Assembly (NCBI RefSeq): GCF_011303755.1
Contig: NZ_CP049885.1
Coordinates: forward strand, 2,400,001-2,464,000
DNA from: Acidovorax sp. HDW3
GTDB taxonomy: Bacteria; Pseudomonadota; Gammaproteobacteria; Burkholderiales; Burkholderiaceae_C
Direction: 5' to 3'
DNA length: 64,000 nt
Part shown: positions 1 to 9,659 of the stretch, one piece after another
How the letters are laid out: each line of letters begins with the position of its first letter
How positions within the stretch are numbered: position 1 is the stretch's first letter
Position numbers and translations under genes: made by a program
Notes under the pieces: model-generated
What the model saw: the letters and a program-made list of their open reading frames with translations, nothing else
Told to the model about the DNA's origin: nothing
Databases searched by the model: none

Positions 1-1
1 T

Positions 2-706
2 TTCACCCTGTCCGAAGACGCCGTGGCCGAACAAGCGCGCAGCGTGCTCGAAGACATGCCGGTGCAGGCCATCAAAGTCGGCTTTGCCGGCAGCGCCGCC
101 AACCTGGGCATGATTGCCCACGTCGCCGCCGACTATCCCGAGCTGCCGCTGGTCGCCTACATGCCGCCGCTGTCATGGTGGCACGAGGACGAGATCGAGC
201 CCTACCTGCAAGCCTTTGCCGAGCTGCTGCTGCCGCAAACCAGCGTGCTCGTGGGCAGCCACGGCGCGCTCTGGCGCTGGCTGCTGCCCGAGCGCGCCAG
301 CAGCCGCCCGCCCACAGCGCGCGAACTGGCCCAGGCAGCGGCAGCACAGGGCGCGCCCTGCGTACTGGTCAGCGGCATTCCAGTGGCGGCGCAGCAGCTG
401 GGCAACCAACTGTGCAGCCCCCAGGGTCTGCTCTACAGCGCCAACACCACCCGCCTGGAAAGCCGCTTTGGCGGCGCGGGCGATACCTTGGCGGCCACAT
501 TGGCGGCCCTGCTGGCCAGCGGCCATGACCTCGACGCTGCCGCCCGCGAAGCCCTGGGCTACCTCGAACGCAGCCTGGGCCAGGGCTTTGCCCCCGGCAT
601 GGGCCAGAGCCTGCCCAACCGCATGTTCTGGGCCCTGACCGACGACGACAACAGCCCCGACGACCACCCCTCTTTTGAAGCCACGCAGCCCCTTGCGGGC
701 CTTTGA
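2..706 (+). CDS. thiD: Hydroxymethylpyrimidine/phosphomethylpyrimidine kinase ThiD, 5'-truncated
   Basis: The frame is open from the second base, so the true start lies outside the window; 234 residues are visible. ThiD phosphorylates hydroxymethylpyrimidine and its monophosphate in the cytoplasm to make the pyrimidine half of thiamine. The ribokinase-type anion-hole motif near the C-terminus reads FGGAGDTLAAT, with the Asp expected to act as catalytic base. The tail after it is acidic and rich in Asp and Pro. hemL starts 12 nt after the stop, so the two are probably co-transcribed. The N-terminal substrate-binding part cannot be judged. The last gene of the window, thiC, belongs to the same pathway but is far away and on the other strand. 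Confidence 0.85.
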   Translation, partial: FTLSEDAVAEQARSVLEDMPVQAIKVGFAGSAANLGMIAHVAADYPELPLVAYMPPLSWWHEDEIEPYLQAFAELLLPQTSVLVGSHGALWRWLLPERASSRPPTARELAQAAAAQGAPCVLVSGIPVAAQQLGNQLCSPQGLLYSANTTRLESRFGGAGDTLAATLAALLASGHDLDAAAREALGYLERSLGQGFAPGMGQSLPNRMFWALTDDDNSPDDHPSFEATQPLAGL

Positions 707-718
707 ATAGCCACCCCC

Positions 719-2029
719 ATGACACATTCCACCGACCGCAACCAAGCCCTGTTCGAGCGCGCCAAGGCGCTGATCCCCGGTGGCGTGAACTCGCCCGTGC
801 GCGCCTTTCGCGCCGTCGGCGGCACGCCGCGCTTCATCACGCGCGCGCAAGGCGCCTACATCTGGGATGCCAACGGCAAGCGCTACACCGACTACATCGG
901 CTCCTGGGGGCCGATGATCCTCGGCCACGGCCATCCCGCCGTGCTCGAAGCGGTGCAAAAGGCCGCCGTCGATGGCTTTTCATTCGGTGCCCCGACCGAA
1001 CGCGAAGTTGAGCTGGCCGAAGCCATCGTGCGCCTGGTGCCCTCGATCGAAATGATCCGCCTGGTCAGCTCGGGCACCGAAGCCGGCATGAGCGCCATCC
1101 GCCTGGCGCGCGGCGCCACCGGGCGCAGCAAGATCATCAAGTTCAACGGCTGCTACCACGGCCATGCCGATTCGCTCCTGGTCAAGGCCGGCTCGGGCCT
1201 GGCCACCTTTGGCCACGCCACCAGCGCCGGCGTGCCGCCCGAGGTGGTGCAGCACACGCTGGTGCTCGAATACAACGACGTGGCGCAGCTCGAAGAAGCG
1301 TTTGCGCTGCACGGCAAGGAAGTCGCCTGCGTCATCATGGAGCCGATCGCCGGCAACATGAACTTTGTGCGCGCCAGCACCCCCTTCATGCGCCGCGCGC
1401 GCGAGCTGTGCACGCAGCATGGCGCGCTCTTGGTCATCGACGAGGTCATGACGGGCTTTCGCGTCGCCCTGGGTGGTGCGCAAAGCATTTACGCGCAGCA
1501 AATTCCCGGCTTTAAGCCCGACCTCACAGTGCTGGGCAAGGTCATTGGCGGCGGGATGCCGCTGGCGGCCTTTGGCGGTCGGCGCGACCTGATGGAGCAG
1601 CTCGCGCCCCTGGGCCCGGTGTACCAGGCCGGCACACTCAGCGGCAACCCGGTGGCCACGGCCTGCGGCCTGGCAACGCTGGCCGAAATCTCCAAGCCCG
1701 GCTTTTACGACCAACTGGCCACGCGCACGCGCCAGCTCACCAGCGGCCTGACGGCAGCGGCGCGGGCGGCGGGGGTGGATTTCTGCACCGACAGCGAAGG
1801 CGGCATGTTCGGCTTCTTCCTGCTGCCCGCGCTGCCGCAGAACTACCCCACGGTGCTGGGCACCGACGGCGCGCGCTTTAACCGCCTGTTCCACGGCCTG
1901 CTCGACGCTGGCGTGTACACCGCACCGGCGCTGTACGAAGCCTGCTTCGTCAGCGCCGCGCACACCGAAGAAGACGTGGCCGCCACCGTGGCAGCGGCGG
2001 AACAAGTGTTGCAAACGCTCACAAAATAA
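719..2029 (+). CDS. hemL: Glutamate-1-semialdehyde 2,1-aminomutase
   Basis: Converts glutamate-1-semialdehyde to 5-aminolevulinate in the C5 route to tetrapyrroles. The 436-residue length is normal for the family. The protein is a fold-type I PLP enzyme: the PNGxxR-type N-terminal signature appears as the [12 protein letters not shown] block at residues 17-28, and the PLP lysine lies in [17 protein letters not shown], about residue 274. The ATG at 719 follows thiD by 12 nt. The stop codon TAA sits inside a copy of the dispersed AGCTGCTCACGCTT repeat, and a strong bidirectional terminator follows before the convergent purH. Confidence 0.97.
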   Translation: MTHSTDRNQALFERAKALIPGGVNSPVRAFRAVGGTPRFITRAQGAYIWDANGKRYTDYIGSWGPMILGHGHPAVLEAVQKAAVDGFSFGAPTEREVELAEAIVRLVPSIEMIRLVSSGTEAGMSAIRLARGATGRSKIIKFNGCYHGHADSLLVKAGSGLATFGHATSAGVPPEVVQHTLVLEYNDVAQLEEAFALHGKEVACVIMEPIAGNMNFVRASTPFMRRARELCTQHGALLVIDEVMTGFRVALGGAQSIYAQQIPGFKPDLTVLGKVIGGGMPLAAFGGRRDLMEQLAPLGPVYQAGTLSGNPVATACGLATLAEISKPGFYDQLATRTRQLTSGLTAAARAAGVDFCTDSEGGMFGFFLLPALPQNYPTVLGTDGARFNRLFHGLLDAGVYTAPALYEACFVSAAHTEEDVAATVAAAEQVLQTLTK

Positions 2030-2055
2030 GAGCTGCTCACGCTTGCCCCACAAGG
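2021..2055 (+). repeat. Dispersed AGCTGCT-AGCGCTT repeat, copy 1
   Basis: Contains ATAAGAGCTGCTCACGCTTG followed by CCCCACAAGG. It overlaps the stop codon of hemL. It matches the family core (AGCTGCT, CRCGCTT, then a CAGCAAG-like element) seen at 13 other places in this window. Confidence 0.6.
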
Positions 2056-2079
2056 CTTTGCGTCGCTTTTGACCCACAA

Positions 2080-2101
2080 AAAAGGCCCTCACGGGCCTTT
2101 T
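2080..2101. terminator. Bidirectional intrinsic terminator between hemL and purH
   Basis: AAAAGGCCC, loop TCAC, GGGCCTTTT: a perfect stem flanked by an A-run and a T-run, so it works in both directions. It lies between the convergent ends of hemL and purH. Confidence 0.85.
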
Positions 2102-2128
2102 CGTTGTGCGTTGTGCGCTGCGGTCAGC

Positions 2129-3733
2129 TCAATGCCGGAAGTGGCGCACGCCCGTGAACACCATGGCGACGCCGCGTTCGTTGGCGGCGTCAATCACCTC
2201 CTGGTCACGCATGGAGCCGCCGGGCTGGGCGACGCAGGTGGCGCCCGCATCGACCACCACATCGAGGCCGTCGCGGAAGGGGAAGAAGGCGTCGCTCGCC
2301 ACCACGGTGTTCTGCAGCGACAGGCCCGCTGCCTGGGCCTTGATGCTGGCGATGCGCGCCGAATCCAGGCGACTCATCTGGCCCGCACCCACGCCCATGG
2401 TCATGCCGCCCTTGCAGAAGACGATGGCGTTGCTCTTGACGTACTTGGCCACCTTCCAGGCAAACAGCAAGTCCTGTATTTCTTCCTGCGTGGGCTGCTT
2501 GATGGTCACCACCTTCACGTCGGGCAGCTGCAGCTCGTGGTTGTCCGCCGTCTGCAAGAGCAGGCCCGAGCCCACGCGCTTGGCGTCGATGGCGTTGCGG
2601 CCTTGCTTCCAGGGCGTGTCGCCGCCTGCCGGCAGGGCGATTTTCATCAGGCGCACATTGGCCTTGGCCTTGAACACTTCGAGCGCCTCGGGCGTGAAGT
2701 CGGGGGCCATCAGCACCTCGACGAACTGCTGCGAAATTTTCTGCGCCGCCGCGCCATCGACCGTGCGGTTGAGGGCAATGATGCCGCCGAAGGCGCTGGT
2801 CGGGTCGGTCTGGAACGCCTTGCCGTAGGCTTCGAGCGCGCTCGCGCCCACGGCCACGCCGCAGGGGTTGGCGTGCTTGACGATGACGCAGGCGGGCAGC
2901 TTGAAGCTCTTGACGCATTCCCAGGCGGCATCGGCGTCGGCGATGTTGTTGTACGACAGCTCTTTGCCCTGGAGTTGCACGCCCAGGGCCAGCGAGCCAG
3001 GCGCGGGGTGCAGATCGCGGTACCAGGCGGCGCTTTGGTGGCTGTTCTCGCCGTAGCGCAGGTCTTGCACTTTGATGAAGTGGCCGTTGCTCTGGCCGGG
3101 GAACTGGCTGCGCTCGGGCACATAGGTTTCGGACAGCTTCTCGGCCTCGAAGTTGACCGAGGACAGGTAGTCGCTGATGGCGCCGTCGTACTGCGCAATG
3201 CGGTTGAACGCCGCCACCGACAGCGCAAAGCGCAGCTTGTCGGAGAGTTTGCCTTGGGCCTTGAGTTCTGCCAGCACGGCTTCGTACTGGTCGGCGCTGG
3301 TGAGCACGCCCACATCCTTCCAGTTCTTGGCGGCGCTGCGCACCATGGCGGGGCCGCCGATGTCGATGTTCTCAATCGCGTCGGCCAGCGTGCAGCCGGG
3401 CTTGGCGACCGTGGCCTCGAAGGGGTAGAGGTTCACGACCAGCAGGTCGATGGTGGCTATGCCGTGTTCCTTCAATGCCGCCATGTGCGCCGGCAGGTCG
3501 CGCCGCGCCAGCAGGCCGCCGTGCACCTTGGGGTGCAGGGTCTTGACGCGGCCATCGAGCATTTCGGGGAACTGCGTCACCTCGGCCACCTCGGTCACGG
3601 GCAGGCCGCTGTCGGCCAGCAGCTTGGCCGTGCCACCGGTGGAGAGCAGGCGCACGCCCAGCTGGTGCAGGGCGCTGGCAAATTCGACGATGCCGGTTTT
3701 GTCGGATACAGAGAGCAGTGCGGTCAGGGCCAT
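2129..3733 (-). CDS. purH: Bifunctional AICAR formyltransferase / IMP cyclohydrolase
   Basis: Catalyses the last two steps of de novo purine synthesis: formylation of AICAR with 10-formyl-THF and closure to IMP. The 534 residues match the family length. The N-terminal IMP cyclohydrolase domain begins with [18 protein letters not shown] and covers roughly residues 1-200. The transformylase domain follows and carries the [11 protein letters not shown] motif with its Lys-His pair. It lies downstream of dusB-fis on the same strand. A dispersed-repeat copy separates fis from purH, so either a promoter sits there or the three genes are read together. Confidence 0.97.
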   Translation of the reverse strand: MALTALLSVSDKTGIVEFASALHQLGVRLLSTGGTAKLLADSGLPVTEVAEVTQFPEMLDGRVKTLHPKVHGGLLARRDLPAHMAALKEHGIATIDLLVVNLYPFEATVAKPGCTLADAIENIDIGGPAMVRSAAKNWKDVGVLTSADQYEAVLAELKAQGKLSDKLRFALSVAAFNRIAQYDGAISDYLSSVNFEAEKLSETYVPERSQFPGQSNGHFIKVQDLRYGENSHQSAAWYRDLHPAPGSLALGVQLQGKELSYNNIADADAAWECVKSFKLPACVIVKHANPCGVAVGASALEAYGKAFQTDPTSAFGGIIALNRTVDGAAAQKISQQFVEVLMAPDFTPEALEVFKAKANVRLMKIALPAGGDTPWKQGRNAIDAKRVGSGLLLQTADNHELQLPDVKVVTIKQPTQEEIQDLLFAWKVAKYVKSNAIVFCKGGMTMGVGAGQMSRLDSARIASIKAQAAGLSLQNTVVASDAFFPFRDGLDVVVDAGATCVAQPGGSMRDQEVIDAANERGVAMVFTGVRHFRH

Positions 3734-3761
3734 GGGTGTTTCCTGGTTTTAGATTAAATCG

Positions 3762-3808
3762 GGCTCTAGCGCTTATCTAGCAAGCGCAAGCAGCTATAAA
3801 AATCATAG
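3762..3808 (+). repeat. Dispersed repeat, copy 2 (fis/purH gap)
   Basis: Reads GCTCTAGCGCTTATCTAGCA followed by AGCGCAAGCAGCTATAAAAA: arms GCGCTT and AAGCGC around a short loop, then AGCTATAAAAATCATAG. The last bases run into the 3' end of fis. Confidence 0.75.
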
Positions 3809-4042
3809 CATTTCGTGCTGCTGCAGCTTCTTGCGCAGCGTGTTGCGGTTGAGCCCCAGCCACTCGGCGGCGCGCGACTGGTTGTTCTCGGCCTGCTGCA
3901 TCACCACTTCGAGCAGCGGTTTTTCCACCAGGCGCACCAGCATGTCGTACATGCCATCGGGGGTTTCGCCGTCGAGGTCGGCAAAGTAGCGCTGCAGGCT
4001 TTGGCGCACGCAGTCTTCAACGTTGATGGGTTGGGCGCTCAT
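3803..4042 (-). CDS. fis: Fis family DNA-binding protein
   Basis: A 79-residue nucleoid-associated protein of the Fis family. The C-terminal helix-turn-helix is clear in QSRAAEWLGLNRNTLRKKL (residues 55-72), the most conserved part of Fis. The ATG chosen overlaps the dusB stop as ATGA, which fixes the start; a longer upstream extension of the frame lies inside dusB and is rejected. The dusB-fis pair is the classical arrangement in proteobacteria, with translation coupled through the overlap. Beta-class members are shorter and more divergent at the N-terminus than the enterobacterial protein, as here. Confidence 0.93.
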   Translation of the reverse strand: MSAQPINVEDCVRQSLQRYFADLDGETPDGMYDMLVRLVEKPLLEVVMQQAENNQSRAAEWLGLNRNTLRKKLQQHEML

Positions 4043-5091
4043 GCGCAAATTCCTTCTTCGGCTGCGATCGGGGCGGCGTCGGCCAGGTACGGCAGGCGGT
4101 CCATGCGCGTTGCCAGGTCGGCAAAGTAGTCGTGCACGGCCTGCCACTGGGCGGCGCTGTCGTCGATGCGGTTGATGTGTTGGCGCAAACCCTCGCCCCC
4201 GGGCAGCTGGCGCACGTACCAGGCGATGTGCTTGCGCGCGCTGCGCACGCCGGCGGCTTCGCCGTAGAGCTGGTAATGGTCTTGCAGGTGCGCCAGCAGC
4301 AGGCGCTGCACCTCGGCCACCAGCGGGGGGGCGAGGTGCTCGCCCGTCTCCAGGTAATGCGCGATGTCACGAAAAATCCAGGGCCGGCCCTGGGCGGCGC
4401 GGCCCACCATGACTGCGTCGGCACCGGTGGCGGCGAGCACGGCGCGGGCTTTTTCAGGGCTGGTGATGTCGCCATTGGCCACCACCGGCACGCGCACGGC
4501 GGCCTTGACGGCGGCGATGGTGTCGTACTCGGCCGCCCCCCGGTAGCCTTGCTCGCGCGTGCGGCCGTGAACGGTGAGCATCTGCACGCCCACATCCTCA
4601 AAACGGCGCGCCAGGGCCACGGCGTTCTTGTGCGCTGCGCACCAGCCGGTGCGCATCTTGAGCGTGACGGGCACAGCCAGCGGCGCGCAGGCGGCGACCA
4701 CGGCGGCGGCAATCTCCACCGCCAGGGCCTCGTTTTGCATCAGGGCGGAGCCGGCCCACTTGTTGCACACCTTCTTGGCCGGGCAGCCCATGTTGATGTC
4801 GATGATCTGCGCGCCGCGCTCGGCGTTGTACACCGCCGCCTCGGCCATCATGGCGGCGTCGGTGCCGGCAATTTGCACGGCAATCGGGCCACTCTCGCCG
4901 TCATGGTTGGCGCGGCGGCTGGTCTTGAGGCTGGCCCACAAATCCTTGCGCGACGTCACCATCTCGCTGACCGCATAGCCGGCACCCAATTGCTTGCACA
5001 GCTGGCGAAACGGTCTGTCCGTCACCCCCGCCATGGGCGCAACAAATAGACGATTCGCCAATGGGTATTGGCCAATGAACAGGGCAGACAT
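4039..5091 (-). CDS. dusB: tRNA-dihydrouridine synthase B
   Basis: FMN-dependent reductase that makes dihydrouridine in the D-loop of tRNAs. The 350-residue TIM-barrel protein has the N-terminal FMN motif VAPMAGVTDRPFR (residues about 17-29), the catalytic-cysteine motif NMGCPAKKVCNK (Cys of GCPA), HGRTREQGY, and the phosphate-binding ANGDI and GRAAQGRPW motifs. First gene of the dusB-fis unit; its stop overlaps the fis start. Confidence 0.95.
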   Translation of the reverse strand: MSALFIGQYPLANRLFVAPMAGVTDRPFRQLCKQLGAGYAVSEMVTSRKDLWASLKTSRRANHDGESGPIAVQIAGTDAAMMAEAAVYNAERGAQIIDINMGCPAKKVCNKWAGSALMQNEALAVEIAAAVVAACAPLAVPVTLKMRTGWCAAHKNAVALARRFEDVGVQMLTVHGRTREQGYRGAAEYDTIAAVKAAVRVPVVANGDITSPEKARAVLAATGADAVMVGRAAQGRPWIFRDIAHYLETGEHLAPPLVAEVQRLLLAHLQDHYQLYGEAAGVRSARKHIAWYVRQLPGGEGLRQHINRIDDSAAQWQAVHDYFADLATRMDRLPYLADAAPIAAEEGICA

Positions 5092-5185
5092 GCGAGCGAG
5101 GGGGGCGGGCGGGGAAGGCGGGGAGGGGGCGATTGTACCTGCTTAATTTTTCAGCAACAGAAAACGCGCCTACACTGCGCGCGCC

Positions 5186-5665
5186 ATGGAAATCTGGATG
5201 CAATCGCTGCTCAGCCTGCTGGCCCTGCCGCAATGGGGGCTGGGCACGCTGTTCGTCGTCGCCCTGGTCTCGGCCACGCTGCTGCCGCTGGGCTCGGAGC
5301 CGGCGCTGTTTGGGCTGCTGCAGCTCAACCCCGGGCTGTTCTGGCCCGCCATTTTCGTCGCCACTGCGGGCAACACGCTCGGTGGTGGAATTTCCTGGTG
5401 GCTGGGCCTGGGCACGCACCGGATGGTCGATCGCGCCGCAGGCCACCCGACCGAGCTGCGCGCCCTCACCTGGCTGCGCCGCTTCGGCGCCCGCGCCTGC
5501 CTGCTCAGCTGGCTGCCCATCGTCGGCGACCCGCTGTGCGCCGTCGCCGGCTGGCTGCGCCTGCCGTTCTGGCCCTGCATGGCCTACATGGCAGTGGGAA
5601 AATTCCTGCGCTACCTGGTGATGACCACCGCCCTGATCTACCTCTGGCCGCTGCTCCCAAACTAA
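5186..5665 (+). CDS. YqaA family (DedA/SNARE-associated superfamily) membrane protein
   Basis: A 159-residue inner-membrane protein resembling YqaA. It has hydrophobic segments at about residues 18-40, 50-75, 100-120 and 135-155. The GSEPALFGLL and GNTLGGGISWWLG blocks are typical of the family. DedA-superfamily proteins are implicated in lipid transport and membrane homeostasis; the role of YqaA is not established. The ATG was chosen because a hydrophobic segment follows directly. The gene stands alone between the divergent dusB and the convergent rarD. Confidence 0.8.
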   Translation: MEIWMQSLLSLLALPQWGLGTLFVVALVSATLLPLGSEPALFGLLQLNPGLFWPAIFVATAGNTLGGGISWWLGLGTHRMVDRAAGHPTELRALTWLRRFGARACLLSWLPIVGDPLCAVAGWLRLPFWPCMAYMAVGKFLRYLVMTTALIYLWPLLPN

Positions 5666-5668
5666 AGC

Positions 5669-6535
5669 CTAAAGTCGGCGCTGCCACAACCCTTCAAGGC
5701 TGTAGAGCACCAGCGCGCCCCAGATACAGGCAAAACCCAGCAGGCGCGCCGGCTGCACCGCCTCGCCAAACAGCCACACGCCCAGCGCAAACTGCAGCGA
5801 GGGCGAGATGTATTGCAACAACCCCATGGTGGCGAGCGGAATGCGCCGCGCCCCCGCCGCAAACAGCAACAAAGGAATGGCGGTGATCGGCCCAGCCAAC
5901 AGCATCCAGGCCCGCAGCCCGGCATCGGCCTGTACCCAGGCCGCCTGCCCCTGCCAGCCTGTCCAGGCCAGATACGCCAGCGCCAGTGGCGCGAGCACGG
6001 CTGTCTCCAGCGACAGCCCTTCGAGGGCACCCAGCGTCGCTGTCTTGCGCAGCAGGCCATAAAAACCAAACGTGACGGCCAGCACCAGGGCAATCCAGGG
6101 CGGACGCCCGGCCTGCCAGGTCAGCCACAGCACGCCGGCTGCCGCCAGCGCCACCGCCAGCCACTGCCCTGGGCGCGGACGCTCGCGCAGAAAGACAAAG
6201 CCCAGCCCCACGCTCACCAGCGGCAGCATGAAGTAACCCAGGCTGGAGTCGAGCACATGGCCGTTGTTGATGGCCCAGATGTAAGTCAGCCAATTGACCC
6301 CCAGCAGCAAGGCCGAGGCCACGAACACCGCCAGCACACGCGGCTGACGCCGCAGCGCCGCCACCCAGGACAGCTGGCGCCGCACCAGCAGCACCCCCAG
6401 CAGAAACACCAGGCACCACAGCGTGCGGTGCGCAATCACCTCCAGCGCCGACACCGCCGCCAGCTGGCGAAAAAACAGCGGGAACAAGCCCCACGAAACA
6501 TAAGCCAGAGTGGCGTAGGCGATACCGGATTGCAT
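5669..6535 (-). CDS. rarD: EamA family transporter RarD
   Basis: A 288-residue drug/metabolite-transporter superfamily permease with about ten membrane helices. The N-terminus GIAYATLAYVSWGLFPLFF is diagnostic for the RarD branch. Substrate unknown. It converges with the YqaA-type gene with only 3 nt between stops, leaving no room for a terminator there. The upstream gap contains the ychF terminator, so rarD probably has its own start signal within about 50 nt or is read through. Confidence 0.9.
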   Translation of the reverse strand: MQSGIAYATLAYVSWGLFPLFFRQLAAVSALEVIAHRTLWCLVFLLGVLLVRRQLSWVAALRRQPRVLAVFVASALLLGVNWLTYIWAINNGHVLDSSLGYFMLPLVSVGLGFVFLRERPRPGQWLAVALAAAGVLWLTWQAGRPPWIALVLAVTFGFYGLLRKTATLGALEGLSLETAVLAPLALAYLAWTGWQGQAAWVQADAGLRAWMLLAGPITAIPLLLFAAGARRIPLATMGLLQYISPSLQFALGVWLFGEAVQPARLLGFACIWGALVLYSLEGLWQRRL

Positions 6536-6547
6536 GGTTCAAATAAA

Positions 6548-6569
6548 CAGGCCGCCTGCTGGCGGCCTG
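6548..6569 (-). terminator. Intrinsic terminator of ychF
   Basis: Perfect stem CAGGCCGCC / GGCGGCCTG with a four-base loop, followed on the minus strand by TTTATTTG. It lies just after ychF and just before the rarD start. Confidence 0.75.
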
Positions 6570-6585
6570 GGGTGAGGAAGAGAGG

Positions 6586-7680
6586 TCAGACGTTGAACAA
6601 AAAGTTCAACACATCCCCATCCTTGACCACATATTCCTTGCCTTCGGCGCGCATCTTGCCCGCGTCCTTGGCGCCTTGCTCACCCTTGTATTGGATGAAG
6701 TCGTCAAAGGCGATGGTTTGCGCGCGGATGAAGCCGCGTTCGAAGTCGCCGTGGATCACGCCAGCGGCCTGCGGCGCGGTGTCGCCTTTGTGGATGGTCC
6801 AGGCTCGCACTTCCTTCACGCCAGCGGTGAAGTAGGTCTGCAGCCCCAGCAGGCCGAAGCCGGCGCGGATCAGGCGGTTCAGGCCGGGTTCGTCCTGGCC
6901 CAGTTCCTGCAGGAACTCCAGGCGGTCGGCATCGTCCATCTCCGCCAGCTCGGCTTCGATCTTGGCGCAGATGGCCACCACCGGGGCGTTTTGCGCAGCA
7001 GCGTACTCGCGCAACTTGTCGAGCAGCGGGTTGTTCGCAAAACCGTCCTCGGCCACGTTGCCGACGAACATTGCCGGCTTGGCGGTGATGAGGCAAAACT
7101 GCTTGAGCAGCGGTGCGTCTTCCTTGCTCACTTCAATGCTGCGTGCGGGCTTGCCCTCGTTGAGCGCGGCCTGGATGGGCGTCAGCAGCGCCACCAGCTT
7201 GGCCGCCTCCTTGTCGTTGCCGCTCTTGGCCGCCTTGCTGTAGCGGTTGAGCGCTTTCTCGACGGTGGCCAGGTCGGCCAGGCACAGCTCGGTCTGGATG
7301 ACCTCGATGTCGGCAATCGGATCGACGCGGCCCGCGACGTGGATCACGTTCGGGTCTTCAAAGCAGCGCACCACGTTGACGATGGCATCCGTCTCGCGGA
7401 TGTGCGCCAGGAACTGGTTGCCCAGGCCCTCGCCCTTGCTCGCGCCCGCCACCAGGCCGGCAATGTCCACAAACTCGACGATGGCCGGCACGATGCGCTC
7501 GGGCGAAATGATCTGCGCCAGCTGCTGCAGGCGCGGGTCGGGCACCTCGACCACGCCGGTGTTGGGCTCGATGGTGCAGAAGGGGTAGTTCTCGGCGGCG
7601 ATGCCGGCCTTGGTCAAGGCGTTGAACAGGGTGGACTTACCAACGTTGGGCAGACCCACGATGCCGCATTTGAGGCTCAT
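6586..7680 (-). CDS. ychF: Redox-regulated P-loop ATPase/GTPase YchF (OLA1 family)
   Basis: A 364-residue translation-factor-class P-loop NTPase that binds ribosomes and hydrolyses ATP rather than GTP. The P-loop GLPNVGKS lies at residues 8-15, the G3 region reads FVDIAGLV, and the NxxE-type base-specificity motif appears as NVAEDG. A C-terminal TGS-like region follows, ending in VLNFLFNV. The start [11 protein letters not shown] matches the family; a longer open frame upstream is not used. The ubiH-like gene is divergent, with 85 nt between starts. Confidence 0.95.
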   Translation of the reverse strand: MSLKCGIVGLPNVGKSTLFNALTKAGIAAENYPFCTIEPNTGVVEVPDPRLQQLAQIISPERIVPAIVEFVDIAGLVAGASKGEGLGNQFLAHIRETDAIVNVVRCFEDPNVIHVAGRVDPIADIEVIQTELCLADLATVEKALNRYSKAAKSGNDKEAAKLVALLTPIQAALNEGKPARSIEVSKEDAPLLKQFCLITAKPAMFVGNVAEDGFANNPLLDKLREYAAAQNAPVVAICAKIEAELAEMDDADRLEFLQELGQDEPGLNRLIRAGFGLLGLQTYFTAGVKEVRAWTIHKGDTAPQAAGVIHGDFERGFIRAQTIAFDDFIQYKGEQGAKDAGKMRAEGKEYVVKDGDVLNFLFNV

Positions 7681-7765
7681 GGCAGGGCTTTCTGGGGGGA
7701 GAGATGGAAAACCCGCCATTTTACGGGCAGGGGTATGGCCCTGCGCCGCTCCTACAATCGCCGCC

Positions 7766-8902
7766 ATGGCGCAAACCTTTGACGTATGTATCCGTGGCTC
7801 CGGCATCGTGGGCCGCACACTGGCCCTGCTCTTGGCGCGCGAGCGCCTGCGCGTGGCCCTGGTCGGCCCTGCCGACGAACCTGCCAGCAGCACGCCGCAC
7901 GAGGACGTGCGCGCCTACGCGCTCAACGCCACCTCGCGGGCGCTGCTGCAGCAGCTGCGCGCCTGGCCCGAGCCGCAGCACGCCTGCGCCGTGCAGCACA
8001 TGCAGGTGCACGGCGACCAGGACGGCCTGCTGCACTTTGACGCCAGCGCGCAACAGGCCGAAGCCCTGGCCTGGATCGTGGACGTACCCGCCCTTGAAAT
8101 GCGCCTGGCCGAAGCCGTGCGCTACCAACCCCAGGTGGAACTGGTGCACGCCCCCGTGCCCGCCACCCTGACCGCCGTCTGCGAAGGCCGCGCCAGCCGC
8201 ACGCGCGAAGAATTCGGTGTGGAATTTACCGCCACCCCCTACGCCCAACAGGCCATTGCCGCGCGCCTGCGCTGCGCCCAGCCGCACGGCCAGGTGGCGC
8301 GCCAGTGGTTTGGCGCCGATGGCAGCATCCTGGCTTTTTTGCCACTCGCCGGTGGCGAGGGGAACTCGGTGGCGATTGTCTGGTCAGTGCCCCAGGAGCA
8401 GGCGCCGCAGCTGTTGGCGCTCGAACCCGAAGCCTTTGCCCTGCAACTGCAGCACGCGAGCCACGACGCGCTCGGCAGCCTGGAATTGACCAGCCGCCGC
8501 GCCGCCTGGCCGCTGCAGCAGGCGCAGGCGCAGCACTGGTGCGGCCCCCAGCCGGGCCAGACCGCGCACAGCTGGGTGCTGGCGGGCGATGCGGCGCACA
8601 ACGTCCATCCCCTGGCCGGCCAGGGGCTGAACCTGGGCCTGGCCGACGTGCAAGCGCTGGCGCACACCCTGCAAGGGCGCGACTGGCGCAGCATTGCCGA
8701 CCTGCGCCTGCTGCGCCGCTACGAGCGCGAGCGCAAGGCCGCCCTGCTGCCCATGGCCCTGGCCATGGACGGGCTGCAACAGCTCTTCGTGCGCCCCGAA
8801 GCGCCGGTGCAGGCCCTGCGCAACTGGGGCCTCAAGGGCTTCGAGCGCAGCGGCCTGCTCAAACAATGGATGGCCCGCCAGGCCATGGGATCAACGCACT
8901 GA
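7766..8902 (+). CDS. UbiH/UbiF/VisC family FAD-dependent monooxygenase
   Basis: A 378-residue class A flavin monooxygenase of the kind that hydroxylates the ubiquinone ring. The FAD dinucleotide motif RGSGIVG lies at residues 10-16. The C-terminal FAD motif [20 protein letters not shown] is canonical for this family. The middle ADG-type signature is atypical ([13 protein letters not shown]), so substrate assignment among UbiH, UbiF and UbiI is unsafe. The ATG at 7766 is supported by the immediate dinucleotide fold; the frame is open further upstream but overlaps ychF antisense. The DsbC-like gene follows 14 nt later. Confidence 0.88.
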   Translation: MAQTFDVCIRGSGIVGRTLALLLARERLRVALVGPADEPASSTPHEDVRAYALNATSRALLQQLRAWPEPQHACAVQHMQVHGDQDGLLHFDASAQQAEALAWIVDVPALEMRLAEAVRYQPQVELVHAPVPATLTAVCEGRASRTREEFGVEFTATPYAQQAIAARLRCAQPHGQVARQWFGADGSILAFLPLAGGEGNSVAIVWSVPQEQAPQLLALEPEAFALQLQHASHDALGSLELTSRRAAWPLQQAQAQHWCGPQPGQTAHSWVLAGDAAHNVHPLAGQGLNLGLADVQALAHTLQGRDWRSIADLRLLRRYERERKAALLPMALAMDGLQQLFVRPEAPVQALRNWGLKGFERSGLLKQWMARQAMGSTH

Positions 8903-8916
8903 GAACGCACGCACAC

Positions 8917-9657
8917 ATGACCGCTACCCCCTCCCGACTGCCCGCACTACCCGCCCTGCTCGCCGGCGCCCTGCTCACCACCCTGGCGCTGGGCGCTCAG
9001 GCGAACGAGGCCGCAATCCGCAAAACCCTGGCCGAGCGCATTCCGCAGCTGTCCAAGATCGACGAAGTGCGCGCCACGCCCATGGACGGCCTGTTCGAGG
9101 TGCGCATCGGCACCGACCTGTTCTACACCGACGCCCGGGGCAACTACCTGATCCAGGGCGAGCTGATCGACACCAAGGCGCGGCGCAACCTGACCGAAGA
9201 CCGCATCAACAAGCTCACCGCCGTCAAGTTCGACGAGCTGCCGTTCAAGGACGCCGTCACTATCGTGCGCGGCGACGGCTCGCGCAAACTGGCCGTGTTT
9301 GAAGACCCCAACTGCGGTTACTGCAAGCGCTTCGAGCGCGACATGCAAAACGTCAACAACGTCACCGTGCACCTGTTTCTCTACCCCATCCTGAGCCCGG
9401 ATTCGGTAGAAAAATCACGCAACATCTGGTGCGCCAAGAGCCCCGAAGCCGCCTGGCACGACCTGATGCTGCGCGAAAAAACGCCCGCCAGCGCCAGCTG
9501 CGACACCGCCGCCCTGCAGCGCAACCTGGCGCTGGGCAAAAAACACAAAATCACCGGCACCCCGACCCTGATCTTCACCGACGGCTCGCGCGTACCCGGC
9601 GCCATTGGCGCGCAAGAGGTGGAAAAGCGCCTGGCCGAAACCGCCAGCGCCCGCTGA
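8917..9657 (+). CDS. DsbC family thiol:disulfide interchange protein
   Basis: A 246-residue periplasmic disulfide isomerase. A signal peptide spans about residues 1-30 (LLAGALLTTLALGAQA, then cleavage near AQA-N). An N-terminal dimerisation domain follows, then a thioredoxin fold with the active site CGYC at residues 133-136 and the cis-proline loop GTPTLIFTDG. This fits DsbC/DsbG rather than DsbA. A second Cys pair (WCAKS and SCDT) may form a structural disulfide. The M61 peptidase starts 2 nt after the stop, so the two are probably co-expressed. Confidence 0.92.
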   Translation: MTATPSRLPALPALLAGALLTTLALGAQANEAAIRKTLAERIPQLSKIDEVRATPMDGLFEVRIGTDLFYTDARGNYLIQGELIDTKARRNLTEDRINKLTAVKFDELPFKDAVTIVRGDGSRKLAVFEDPNCGYCKRFERDMQNVNNVTVHLFLYPILSPDSVEKSRNIWCAKSPEAAWHDLMLREKTPASASCDTAALQRNLALGKKHKITGTPTLIFTDGSRVPGAIGAQEVEKRLAETASAR

Positions 9658-9659
9658 CC

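Noticed and set aside
2069..3757. Plus-strand frame of 562 codons opposite purH
   Set aside because: It is antisense to an intact purH and starts inside the terminator; composition is that of a shadow frame.
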